DNA of 32,015 nucleotides, taken from Elusimicrobiota bacterium (GTDB lineage Bacteria; Elusimicrobiota; Elusimicrobia; Elusimicrobiales; UBA9959). The notes below the pieces were generated by a model. It had not been told where the DNA came from. It did not search any database and worked only from the letters and a program-made list of their open reading frames with translations. Below, piece by piece: positions 14,773 to 21,875 of this stretch; positions within the stretch are counted from its first letter, which is position 1, and every line of letters begins with the position of its first letter. A program made the position numbers and the translations under genes. The stretch spans positions 1,011 to 33,025 of the forward strand of contig DMXM01000021.1 of NCBI GenBank assembly GCA_003482905.1, read 5' to 3'.

Positions 14773-16562
14773 TGGACGAGAAAATAAAGGAAGAAGCCGC
14801 CAAAGATAATTACCGGCAGGAGCCGAAGGTCGGGGTTTACGTTTGCCATTGCGGCGGCAACATCTCCGACATCATCGACGTTAAGGCGGTGGCCGCTGCG
14901 CTGGCCAGGTATCCCGGCGTAACGGTGGCCCGCGAATACGCCTTCATGTGTTCCTCCAACGGGCAGGACCTCATAGCCCAGGATATAAAGAACCTGGGCA
15001 TCAACCGCACGGTGGTGGCCGCCTGCTCGCCCAGCCTGCACGAACTCACCTTCCGCAACGTGCTGCAGCGCGCCGGCGTGAACCCCTACCTGCACGAACA
15101 TATCAATATCCGCGAGCAGGCCAGCTGGGTGCATAAGGCGGACCACGACGGCGCCACGGCCAAGGCCATAAAGCTGGCGCAGGCCGGCGTGGAGAAAGTG
15201 CGGCGCAAAGATCCCCTTAACGCTATCCGCGTGGCGGCCGAACCGCGCGTGGCCGTGATAGGCGGCGGCGTGGCCGGCATGCGCGCGGCCCTTTCGGCCG
15301 CGGGCAAGGGCCTGGAAGCCGTCATCATAGAGAAGTCCCCTCGCCTTGGCGGAAAACTCCCGGATTTCGGAAAGATGTACCCGTCCGGAGAAGAAGGCCA
15401 GGCGATAGCCGGAAAGCTGGAAACCCTGGTGCGCGGGGAACCTAAGATCACCGTGCATACCGGCGCCGATATAGACTTCGTCGGCGGCTTCGTCGGCAAT
15501 TTTAAAATAAACTTCAAGAACGCCGACGGGACCTCCTCCCAGGTGAAGGCCGGCGCCATTATAATGGCCACCGGCTACCAGCATTACAAGCCCCACCAGG
15601 GCGAGTTCGGCTACGGAGAGGACGCCAACGTGGTCACGCTGCCGGAGTTCATCTCCCTTATGAAGAATTCCCCGGCCGGCAGGCTAGAATATTCAGGCAG
15701 GGAAATACAGAGCCTGGCCCTGATCCACTGCGTGGGCTCGCGCCAGGTGGAGGGCGTGCACAAGCCCCAGGCCGACGGCAAGATCAACGATTACTGTTCC
15801 CGCGTCTGCTGCTCCTCCGCGCTTTACGCCGCCAACCAGGTGAAGGACAAGTATCCCGGCGTGCGCATTTACGACGTCTACCGCGACATCCGCACCTACG
15901 GCATGCAGCATGAGACCTATTACGACAAGGCCTCCAAGGACGGCGTGCTGTTCCTGCGCCACAACGAGACCGACCAGCCCGTGGTGACCTCGGACCGCAC
16001 CGGCCACTTGGTTAAGGTGAAGGACGTACTGACGTGGGGAGAGGAGCTGGAAGTGAAGGCCGACCTGATAGTGCTGGTCACCGGCATGATGCCGGCCGAC
16101 ATCTCGCTCATTAAATCCCAGATGAAGATGCCCTCCGGCTCGGACCGTTTTCTGCAGGAGGTGCATTTGAAACTGCGCCCCGTGGAAATGGCCAACTCCG
16201 GCATATTCATAGCCGGCACGGCCCAGTACCCTATGGACGTACCCGAGGCCATGGCCGCCGCCGGTACCGCCGCCGCCAAGGCGTGCATTCTCCTGGCCGA
16301 GCCGGATATCCCCCTGGAACCTTTCGTGGCCGTGGTGGACGAGCACAAGTGCACCGGCTGCGGTCTGTGCCCGGCAGAGTGTTCTTACGACGGCGCGCTG
16401 ACGATAGCCGTGCACAGCGGCAGGAAAGTGGCCGTGGTGAACCCCGCCCTCTGCAAGGGCTGCGGCGCCTGCGTGGCCGTCTGCCCCGCCCGCGCCATAG
16501 ACGTGGCCGGCTGGACGCTGGACCAGTTCGACGCCATGGTGGAGGCGATAGCGAAGGAATAA
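14772..16562 (+). CDS. HdrA-like flavoprotein, QmoB type
   Basis: A 596-residue protein with the fuller HdrA layout. The N-terminal part has VYVCHCGGNISDIIDV and VAACSPSLHELTFRNVLQR, family marks of HdrA. The FAD fold is near 155-185 (VAVIGGGVAGMRAALSAAGK), followed by HCVGSRQVEG and NDYCSRVCCSSALYA. The C-terminus is a two-cluster ferredoxin, CTGCGLCPAEC from about residue 527 and CKGCGACVAVCP from about 560. QmoB normally ends in an MvhD domain; that domain is absent and an MvhD-like protein is encoded upstream instead. ATG 14772 overlaps the previous stop by one base; a GTG one codon earlier is an alternative. Confidence 0.92.
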   Translation: MDEKIKEEAAKDNYRQEPKVGVYVCHCGGNISDIIDVKAVAAALARYPGVTVAREYAFMCSSNGQDLIAQDIKNLGINRTVVAACSPSLHELTFRNVLQRAGVNPYLHEHINIREQASWVHKADHDGATAKAIKLAQAGVEKVRRKDPLNAIRVAAEPRVAVIGGGVAGMRAALSAAGKGLEAVIIEKSPRLGGKLPDFGKMYPSGEEGQAIAGKLETLVRGEPKITVHTGADIDFVGGFVGNFKINFKNADGTSSQVKAGAIIMATGYQHYKPHQGEFGYGEDANVVTLPEFISLMKNSPAGRLEYSGREIQSLALIHCVGSRQVEGVHKPQADGKINDYCSRVCCSSALYAANQVKDKYPGVRIYDVYRDIRTYGMQHETYYDKASKDGVLFLRHNETDQPVVTSDRTGHLVKVKDVLTWGEELEVKADLIVLVTGMMPADISLIKSQMKMPSGSDRFLQEVHLKLRPVEMANSGIFIAGTAQYPMDVPEAMAAAGTAAAKACILLAEPDIPLEPFVAVVDEHKCTGCGLCPAECSYDGALTIAVHSGRKVAVVNPALCKGCGACVAVCPARAIDVAGWTLDQFDAMVEAIAKE

Positions 16563-16563
16563 T

Positions 16564-16857
16564 ATGGCAAACACGGTAAAACTCGCCGAACAGCTTAAGA
16601 AACTCAACGAACTCCGCGGCCCGGTGCCGCAAGCCCTGCGCGACCGCGTGGCCGCGCAGACCAAGGCCCAGAAAGCCATAATGGAAGCGCTCAAGACCGG
16701 CCCAAAAACGGCGCCGGAACTGGCGGTCTCCGCCGGCCTGCCGCACGACGAAGCCCTCTGGCACGTGGCTGCCCTGCGCAAGTACGGCAAGCTCTTCGAC
16801 GTGGCCGGCCGCGGCGATTACCCCAAATACGAGCTGAAGGCCGGGGAGGCGAAATAA
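16564..16857 (+). CDS. small winged-helix-like protein embedded in the Qmo operon
   Basis: A 97-residue protein. The middle (KAIMEALKTGPKTAPELAVS, then HDEALWHVAALRKYGKLFDV) reads as a winged helix: a helix, the helix-turn-helix KTAPELAVSAGLPHDEALWH, and a short wing ending in DYPKYEL. I do not recognise a named family. It begins one base after qmoB and overlaps the qmoC start by one base, so it is made in step with the complex. It may be an accessory subunit rather than a free regulator, since the operon already has its own repressor. That it is a real gene is near certain from the packing; its role is open. Confidence 0.8.
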   Translation: MANTVKLAEQLKKLNELRGPVPQALRDRVAAQTKAQKAIMEALKTGPKTAPELAVSAGLPHDEALWHVAALRKYGKLFDVAGRGDYPKYELKAGEAK

Positions 16858-17951
16858 TGAAGGTCAACCCCGAACTCATCGACGAAATAAAGAAGTACGG
16901 CGCTTTCGATATCTCCGCCTGTTTTAACTGCGGCAACTGCACGGCGGTTTGCCCGCTGTCCAAAGAGGACGCCTCCTTCCCGCGCAAGCTCATCCGCGCG
17001 GGCCACGTGGGCATGGAGGAAATGGTTTCCTCCGCCATCGAGCCCTGGCACTGCTACTACTGCGGCGAATGCTCGGCCACCTGCCCGCGCGAGGCCCAGC
17101 CCGGCGAGTACATGATGGCGCTGCGCCGCTACCTGATAGCGAAATACGACATCACCGGCCTGTCCAAGGTCTTCTACAGGACCGGCTGGCTGCAGACCTG
17201 GCTGGCGGCGGGCCTGTTCGCCGCGGTGCTGTGGCTGTACAATTCCTACACCGGAGATTTCGGGGCTCTCGCCGGCAAAATAGAGATGGCCTTCCCTGTG
17301 TACGTCACCATCGCGCTGGGCGGCTATGTCCTGAACATGTACCGTTACGCCATAGTCAAACCGCTGGGCGGCATAAAGGCCACGTTCAAGCCCGCGCATA
17401 TAATAGAAACATTCATCCACGGCTTCACTCAGAAGAACTTCAACGGCTGCGAAGAGACTGACCTGGTGCGCTGGATAGCGCATCTGCTGGTGATGAGCGG
17501 CTACACGCTGACGCTGGTGATCTCCAACCTGCACCTGCTGGAACCGCTGAACAGGCAGTACGGCGTGTTCAGCCCGGTCAGCCTGCTGGTGTGGTACGCT
17601 GGCCTCGCCATCATCGTCGGCGGCGGCTCCATGTCGCTGCGCAGGATCTTCAAAAGCTCGGAGTCATCCAAGTTCTCGCACCCAAGCGACTGGCTGTTCG
17701 TCGTCATGATGTTCCTGATCGGCGCCTCCATGCTGGCTACGCAGTACGTCAACGTCACGCAGGGGCCGGCCAGCCCGCTGCTGGGCGCGCTGTACCGCGT
17801 GAACATCGCCATCGAGACCGTCTGGATCATTTTGGTGGTGCCGTTCACCAAGTGGATACACATATTCTTCCGCCCGCTGGCCGTCTATTTCCAGCATGTT
17901 AAAAAAGAGGCGGCGGCCGGCACGGCCTTCAGTTTTCAATCGGTTAAATAA
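16857..17951 (+). CDS. HdrC-membrane fusion protein, QmoC type
   Basis: A 364-residue protein. The N-terminal domain (1-100) is HdrC-like with two cluster motifs, Cys22-25-28-32 (CFNCGNCTAVCP) and Cys66-69-72-76 (CYYCGECSATCP). From about residue 120 there are some six hydrophobic segments of the NarI/HdrE cytochrome-b type, with histidines at RWIAHLLVMSG, NLHLLEPL and KWIHIFFRPLAVYF that could bind heme. This is the domain order of QmoC, which links cytoplasmic Hdr-type subunits to the quinone pool. It ends nine bases before the DsrE-like gene. Heme binding and quinone use are inferred from the family. Confidence 0.9.
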   Translation: MKVNPELIDEIKKYGAFDISACFNCGNCTAVCPLSKEDASFPRKLIRAGHVGMEEMVSSAIEPWHCYYCGECSATCPREAQPGEYMMALRRYLIAKYDITGLSKVFYRTGWLQTWLAAGLFAAVLWLYNSYTGDFGALAGKIEMAFPVYVTIALGGYVLNMYRYAIVKPLGGIKATFKPAHIIETFIHGFTQKNFNGCEETDLVRWIAHLLVMSGYTLTLVISNLHLLEPLNRQYGVFSPVSLLVWYAGLAIIVGGGSMSLRRIFKSSESSKFSHPSDWLFVVMMFLIGASMLATQYVNVTQGPASPLLGALYRVNIAIETVWIILVVPFTKWIHIFFRPLAVYFQHVKKEAAAGTAFSFQSVK

Positions 17952-17960
17952 GGAGAACAT

Positions 17961-18512
17961 ATGGCTGACATCAAAGAACTGGAAGCGCAGATAGCCGCCC
18001 TCAAGGGCGACGTGGAGACCCTCAAGGCCAACGCCCCGCAGGATAAGTTGTCCATGGTGGTGATGAGCGGCGACATGGATAAATTACTGGCCTCTTTTAT
18101 TATCGCCACCGGCGCGGCGGCCATGTACGATAAGGTCGTCATGTTCTTTACCTTCTGGTCTATCCCGGCGCTGAAAGACCCCCAAAAGACCGTTTCCAAG
18201 AGCGTCGTGTCCAAGATGTTCGAGATCATGCTCCCGAAAGGCGCGGCCGGCGCCAAACTATCCAGGATGCATATGGGCGGGATGGGCAAACTTATGATAA
18301 AAGCCATCATGAAGAAGCAGAACGTGATGAGCCTGGAGGCTCTGATGAAGACGGCGGCCGATAGCGGCGTGGAGATCTACGTCTGCCAGATGAGTATGGA
18401 CCTGATGGGCTATAAGTCCGGAGAACTGATAGACTACCCGAATCTCAAGAGCGCCGGCGTGGCCAAGTTCCTGGCCGAGGCCGGCACCAGCAAGGCGACG
18501 TTGTTCATATAA
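17961..18512 (+). CDS. DsrE/DsrF-like sulfur-relay protein (COG2210 type)
   Basis: A 183-residue protein. Residues 1-28 form a coiled coil (KELEAQIAALKGDVETLK). The rest is a DsrE-like fold: LSMVVMSGDMDKLLASFIIA, MYDKVVMFFTFWSIPALK, then VEIYVCQMSMDLMGYKSGEL, where the Cys of VCQMSMDLMG is the conserved sulfur-binding residue of this group. Related proteins (DsrE2) exchange persulfide with TusA and rhodaneses in sulfur-oxidising cells. GGAG precedes the ATG. Sharing the operon with TusA and Qmo-like subunits makes sulfur transfer the likely role. The hydrophobic stretch near 45-70 may give loose membrane association. Confidence 0.88.
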   Translation: MADIKELEAQIAALKGDVETLKANAPQDKLSMVVMSGDMDKLLASFIIATGAAAMYDKVVMFFTFWSIPALKDPQKTVSKSVVSKMFEIMLPKGAAGAKLSRMHMGGMGKLMIKAIMKKQNVMSLEALMKTAADSGVEIYVCQMSMDLMGYKSGELIDYPNLKSAGVAKFLAEAGTSKATLFI

Positions 18513-18556
18513 GACGGCGGCGGCCCCGAATTTAGGAAAAACTGTCAGGAGGAAAC

Positions 18557-19777
18557 ATGAAAAAATCGGTCAGTGCGTTAGCGGCGGCTTTAGTGATGGC
18601 CGGCCTCTCGGTCAATGTTTTCGCCACTAACGGCGACAACCTGATCGGCGTAGGTCCCACCTCGCGCTCCATGGGCGGCACCGGCATAGCTGCCCCCCAG
18701 GACGCCATCAGCGCCATATTCTCCAACCCGGCGGCGCTCTCGCAGATCACCGGCTCGCAGTTCAACTTCGCCGGCACCTACTTCGCGCCCACGGTGAAGG
18801 CTACGGTGGTTTCACCGGCCTCTCCCGCGGGCGTCGGCAACTGGAAAGCCACCAGCCAGGACGCGGCCTACGCCGTGCCGGCTATCGGCCTCTCCACCCC
18901 GATGAACGACAAAATGAACTTCGGCATAGCCGCTTACGGCGTGTCCGGCATGGGCGTGGACTACCGCAACAAAGACCCGAAGTACACCAACACTAAGGTT
19001 TCGGTTATGAAGTTCGTGCCGGCGGTTTCCTACAAGTACGGCGCGCTTTCCTACGGCGCGGGCCTCGATATAGACTACCAAGCCGCCGACTTCGGCGCCG
19101 GGCTCTCCCATAACTACGCCATAGGCGCGCGCCTCGGCGCCGGCTATGAGTACCAGAAATGGAACTTCGGCCTCACTTACGTTACGCCGCAGAACGTGGA
19201 CCACAAGCGCATCTACGACTTCGACGGCTCCGGCGGGCCTACGATGACGTTCGATAATTCCTTCGAGGACCTTAAACTGGAAAATCCGGCGCAGTACGGC
19301 GCCGGCGTTGCCTACAAGGGCCTCGATAAATGGGTGCTCTCCGCCGATATTAAATACTTGGATTGGGCCAACGCCGACGGCTACAGCGACTTTGGCTGGA
19401 GGAGCCAGACCGTTTACGGCGTGGGCTTACAGAATAAGACCACCGACAAACTGACGCTGCGCGCCGGCTGGAATTACGGCAAGAATCCCCTGAAGCTGCA
19501 CAACGGCTTTAATGCCGGCGGTCTGACCCCGGTGCAGGGCTCCAACATGTCCACCTTCGGTTACGAGTACTTCCGCGTTATCGGTTTCCCCGGTATCGTG
19601 GAGCACCATGTTACCCTGGGCGCGGGCTACGAGTTCTCTCCCAAGTTCACCCTTAACCTTGGCTATAAAAAGGCCCTGGCCAAGACCGTGAGCGAAACCG
19701 ACAGCTCCGGTACGATAACACTCAAGTCCAAGCTCTCCGAAGACGCCTACGACATGGGCCTCACCTTCAAGTTCTAA
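18557..19777 (+). CDS. OmpP1/FadL/TodX family outer-membrane transporter
   Basis: A 406-residue outer-membrane barrel. A signal peptide (MKKSVSALAAALVMAGLSVN, cleaved after VFA) is followed by the FadL-type N-terminus NLIGVGPTSRSMGGTGIA and DAISAIFSNPAAL, which forms the plug. The protein ends in LTFKF, a terminal phenylalanine typical of barrels inserted by the Bam complex. Relatives import fatty acids and aromatic hydrocarbons. AGGAGGAAAC precedes the ATG, 44 bases after the DsrE-like gene with no terminator between, so it is probably the last gene of the sulfur operon. A role in uptake of hydrophobic sulfur is a guess. Confidence 0.9.
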   Translation: MKKSVSALAAALVMAGLSVNVFATNGDNLIGVGPTSRSMGGTGIAAPQDAISAIFSNPAALSQITGSQFNFAGTYFAPTVKATVVSPASPAGVGNWKATSQDAAYAVPAIGLSTPMNDKMNFGIAAYGVSGMGVDYRNKDPKYTNTKVSVMKFVPAVSYKYGALSYGAGLDIDYQAADFGAGLSHNYAIGARLGAGYEYQKWNFGLTYVTPQNVDHKRIYDFDGSGGPTMTFDNSFEDLKLENPAQYGAGVAYKGLDKWVLSADIKYLDWANADGYSDFGWRSQTVYGVGLQNKTTDKLTLRAGWNYGKNPLKLHNGFNAGGLTPVQGSNMSTFGYEYFRVIGFPGIVEHHVTLGAGYEFSPKFTLNLGYKKALAKTVSETDSSGTITLKSKLSEDAYDMGLTFKF

Positions 19778-19794
19778 GAGAAGCGGGGAATATT

Positions 19795-19823
19795 AAAGGG
19801 CGTCCACGGGGGCGCCCTTTTTA
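19795..19823 (+). terminator. Rho-independent terminator of the sulfur operon
   Basis: Stem AAAGGGCGTCC (19795-19805), loop ACGG, stem GGGCGCCCTTT (19810-19820), then TT. Eleven pairs with one G-U pair. Confidence 0.85.
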
Positions 19824-19840
19824 TGTATGCTCATCCGGGT

Positions 19841-20085
19841 CTATTCTGGTGCGGCCAGTGCGTTGCTTACGGCGGTAAGCAGGGCTTTAACGTTGAAAGG
19901 CTTGCTAAAGTGGCCGGGCAGGCCGTATTTGTCCGCTATACTCTGCATCTCATTCTTTTCCAGCACCCCGGTGATCATTATAACCTTGGTTCGGCGGCCG
20001 GTCCTCGCGCGTGCCGGCGGCCAGGGTCAGCGAATAACCATCATCGTCCAGGGCGCACTTGTACAGCTGTAATGGTTTTTGTCAT
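19841..20085 (-). pseudogene. decayed response-regulator receiver gene
   Basis: Read on the minus strand, ATG at 20085 begins MTKTI, typical of a receiver start. Soon after, in another frame, comes LYKCALDDDGYSLTLAAGTR. After a further frame change comes KVIMITGVLEKNEMQSIADK and then a stretch with HFSKPFNVKALLTAV, ending in TAG at 19841. These are the first helix, the switch strand with its threonine, and the conserved Lys-Pro of a receiver. The acidic pocket and the acceptor-aspartate strand are missing. The total is about 245 bases against about 360 for an intact domain, so at least two deletions with frame changes occurred. Confidence 0.75.
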
Positions 20086-20130
20086 ATAACCGGCCTCCAG
20101 GTTGTAACAGATTGGCGCGTCTTGGGCGAA

Positions 20131-20197
20131 AAAGGTTTAGTCCCAGCCGGACTTTATATAATTATGGTTGTCAGGCGGTAAGCGGTACTAAACCTTT
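20131..20197. promoter_or_regulatory. inverted repeat upstream of the ECF sigma gene
   Basis: AAAGGTTTAGT (20131-20141) and ACTAAACCTTT (20187-20197) are perfect 11-base inverted copies 45 bases apart. Between them lies TTTATATAATTATGG with a TATAAT at 20156-20161. The pair may be operator half-sites. GTTTAG followed 34 bases later by TGTCAG recurs at 21793/21827. Confidence 0.5.
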
Positions 20198-20232
20198 CCG
20201 GTGGCTTGAACGTCCATATTAAAGTGGGAACA

Positions 20233-20811
20233 ATGATCGTGACAGAAAACAAAGACATTGCGCCGGAGCTGCCGGAAGAACGGGTGGAAGGCCGGTTCGC
20301 CGGGCTCATTGAGGAGCACCAGCAACGGGTTTATTCCATGGCGCTGCGCCTTACCGGCAACGCCGCCGCGGCGGACGACATAACTCAGGAGACTTTCATA
20401 GCCGCCTGGAAACATATTAAAGGTTTTCGCGGTGACAGTTCTTTAAAAACCTGGCTCCTGCGTATAGCCGCCAACAAGGTCCGGTCCTATTGGCGCTGGA
20501 AGAAACTGCGTTCCTGGGTGGGTTTGGCGCGCGGCGAGCGAGAGGAAGACGCGCCGGCGCTGGAAGACCTGCTGCCGGACAGGCCGCAGGACAGGCCGGA
20601 GGCCGCCGCGCTGGCCGCCGACCTCGAGCGCAGGGTTCAGGCGGCTATAAACCTGCTGCCGCCGCGCCAGCGGGAAGTGGCCGTACTGCGGGCGCAGGAA
20701 TTGAGCATAGCCGAGATAGGGGCCGCGCTGGGGATGGCCGAGGGGACGGTAAAAGCCCACTGGTTCGCGGCCAAAAAGAAGCTCACCGGTTCTCTGGGGG
20801 AATATTTATGA
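20233..20811 (+). CDS. ECF-type RNA polymerase sigma factor
   Basis: A 192-residue sigma-70 family factor of the extracytoplasmic-function group. Region 2 reads YSMALRLTGNAAAADDITQE, TFIAAWKHIKGFRGDSSLKT and WLLRIAANKVRSYWRWKK. Region 4 reads INLLPPRQREVAVLRAQELS followed by IAEIGAALGMAEGTVKAHWF, the DNA-binding helix-turn-helix. Between them is an acidic linker. It should direct polymerase to its own promoters, probably including this locus. ATG 20233 has a modest GTGGGA upstream; a TTG at 20206 is an alternative. The stop overlaps the next start as ATGA, so the downstream membrane protein is made in step with it. Confidence 0.92.
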   Translation: MIVTENKDIAPELPEERVEGRFAGLIEEHQQRVYSMALRLTGNAAAADDITQETFIAAWKHIKGFRGDSSLKTWLLRIAANKVRSYWRWKKLRSWVGLARGEREEDAPALEDLLPDRPQDRPEAAALAADLERRVQAAINLLPPRQREVAVLRAQELSIAEIGAALGMAEGTVKAHWFAAKKKLTGSLGEYL

Positions 20812-21107
20812 AAGAAGAAGAGAAGGAAAAAGAACTGGCGGCATTGCTGGCGGTCCGCCGCCCTGAGGATTTCTGGCTCAGGCAGAAGAACGCCATTATC
20901 TCAGCCGCTTCCGAAAAGCGCGCGCCGGCCCGGGCGTGGCTGCTTATGCCGGTAGCGGCCGCCGCGGCCCTGATGCTGGTTTTTCTGGCCAGGACTCCGG
21001 TGCGGGTGCCTGGGCCGGAAACGCTGATTAGTACGGCATTTCTGGACCATCTGGACCTGCTGGACGATATGGACGTGCTGGAGGCGGTGCCGGAGAACGA
21101 GTTATGA
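20808..21107 (+). CDS. putative single-pass anti-sigma-like protein
   Basis: A 99-residue protein with a charged cytoplasmic N-terminus (KEEEKEKELAALLAVRRPED), one membrane segment at about 45-62 (WLLMPVAAAAALMLVFLA), and a short periplasmic tail. The position directly after the sigma gene with a 4-base overlap, and the topology, match anti-sigma factors. There is no zinc-binding HxxxCxxC motif, so binding to sigma is inference. The tail LDHLDLLDDMDVLEAVPE resembles part of the next protein (FSDFELLSNLEILEEEPV), so the two share a Leu/acidic motif outside the membrane. Confidence 0.72.
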   Translation: MKEEEKEKELAALLAVRRPEDFWLRQKNAIISAASEKRAPARAWLLMPVAAAAALMLVFLARTPVRVPGPETLISTAFLDHLDLLDDMDVLEAVPENEL

Positions 21108-21358
21108 AGAAAAGAACGCTTACGGTTTATATCAGTCTGGCGCTGGGCGCCGCGACCATGGCGGCGGCAGTGACGGCGCCGGCCGAGGTGATAGACAACC
21201 TGGCCTTTTTCAGCGACTTCGAGCTGCTCTCCAACCTTGAAATACTCGAGGAAGAACCAGTGGCGAACGGCGGCGTGTCGGTTTCCACCGCTACGGCGGC
21301 GGTTCCGGCCTCTACCGAAACACTAAAAGCGTCTGCGGCCGCAGTGGAGGGATTATGA
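21104..21358 (+). CDS. small secreted or membrane-anchored acidic protein
   Basis: An 84-residue protein with an N-terminal signal or anchor (MKKRTLTVYISLALGAATMA), then an acidic amphipathic stretch, VIDNLAFFSDFELLSNLEIL, followed by EEEPV, and an Ala/Ser/Thr-rich tail. No named family is recognised. It overlaps both neighbours by four bases (ATGA). The acidic stretch aligns with the tail of the upstream anti-sigma-like protein, which suggests both dock on the same partner, perhaps the DUF3106 protein encoded next. Real gene by context; role unknown. Confidence 0.68.
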   Translation: MKKRTLTVYISLALGAATMAAAVTAPAEVIDNLAFFSDFELLSNLEILEEEPVANGGVSVSTATAAVPASTETLKASAAAVEGL

Positions 21359-21792
21359 AGACTATAAAATACATTCTGATCACGGGGCTGCTGCTGGGCG
21401 CCGCCTCATTGCCCGCCGTCTCCGGGGAAGAGCGGGCCGGCGCCCGCAGCGCGGCCTGGGAGAAGCTGCCGGACGGTGAAAAGGCCCGCGTGCTGGCCAG
21501 CTATGAGAAGTGGAAAAATCTGACGCCGGATAAAAAAGCGGAGATCAAGGCTAAGTTCGAACGCTTTCAGACCATGCCGCGCGCGCGCCAGGCAGAGCTG
21601 CGCGCCCGGTGGGGCCGCTTTCAGGCCATGCCGGAAGCCGCCCGCAATGAACTGGTGAAGAAATTTCAGAAGTGGCAAAAGCTTACAAAAGAGCGCCGCG
21701 AAGAACTGCGCCGCGAGTACCGCAGGGAGAACAAAGCGGAGCGCCGCTCAGGCGCCGGTCCGGGAACCGGCGGCGGCCGCGGACGGCGCTGA
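21355..21792 (+). CDS. DUF3106 family periplasmic protein
   Basis: A 145-residue secreted protein. The signal peptide is MKTIKYILITGLLLGAASLP, with likely cleavage before EERAGA. The mature part repeats a Trp/Phe-centred unit: WEKLPDGEKARVLASYEKWK, NLTPDKKAEIKAKFERFQTM, then RWGRFQAMPEAARNELVKKF and KWQKLTKERREELRREYRR. This is the DUF3106 pattern, a helical, strongly basic protein reminiscent of periplasmic metal or stress sensors. Its basic charge contrasts with the acidic tails of the two upstream proteins, so a periplasmic complex is plausible. The start overlaps the previous gene (ATGA). The tail is Arg/Gly-rich. Confidence 0.82.
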   Translation: MKTIKYILITGLLLGAASLPAVSGEERAGARSAAWEKLPDGEKARVLASYEKWKNLTPDKKAEIKAKFERFQTMPRARQAELRARWGRFQAMPEAARNELVKKFQKWQKLTKERREELRREYRRENKAERRSGAGPGTGGGRGRR

Positions 21793-21832
21793 GTTTAGAC
21801 GGACTAAACCTGAACCGCGATGAGAGTGTCAG
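21793..21832 (+). promoter_or_regulatory. inverted repeat and possible ECF-dependent promoter
   Basis: GTTTAG (21793-21798), five bases, CTAAAC (21804-21809), then TGTCAG at 21827-21832. GTTTAG and TGTCAG start 34 bases apart, exactly as upstream of the sigma gene (20135 and 20169). Both sites are followed by AAGCGG, two bases, C, one base and AAACC. The shared layout suggests the same regulator or sigma factor. Confidence 0.45.
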
Positions 21833-21875
21833 TATAGAAAGCGGGGCAAAACCGCCTTGCTTTTAAGGAGGAGTT

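Noticed and set aside
19823..20089. Plus-strand frames of 81-88 residues after the sulfur operon
   Set aside because: The region reads as receiver-domain fragments on the other strand, so the plus-strand frames are shadows of a pseudogene.
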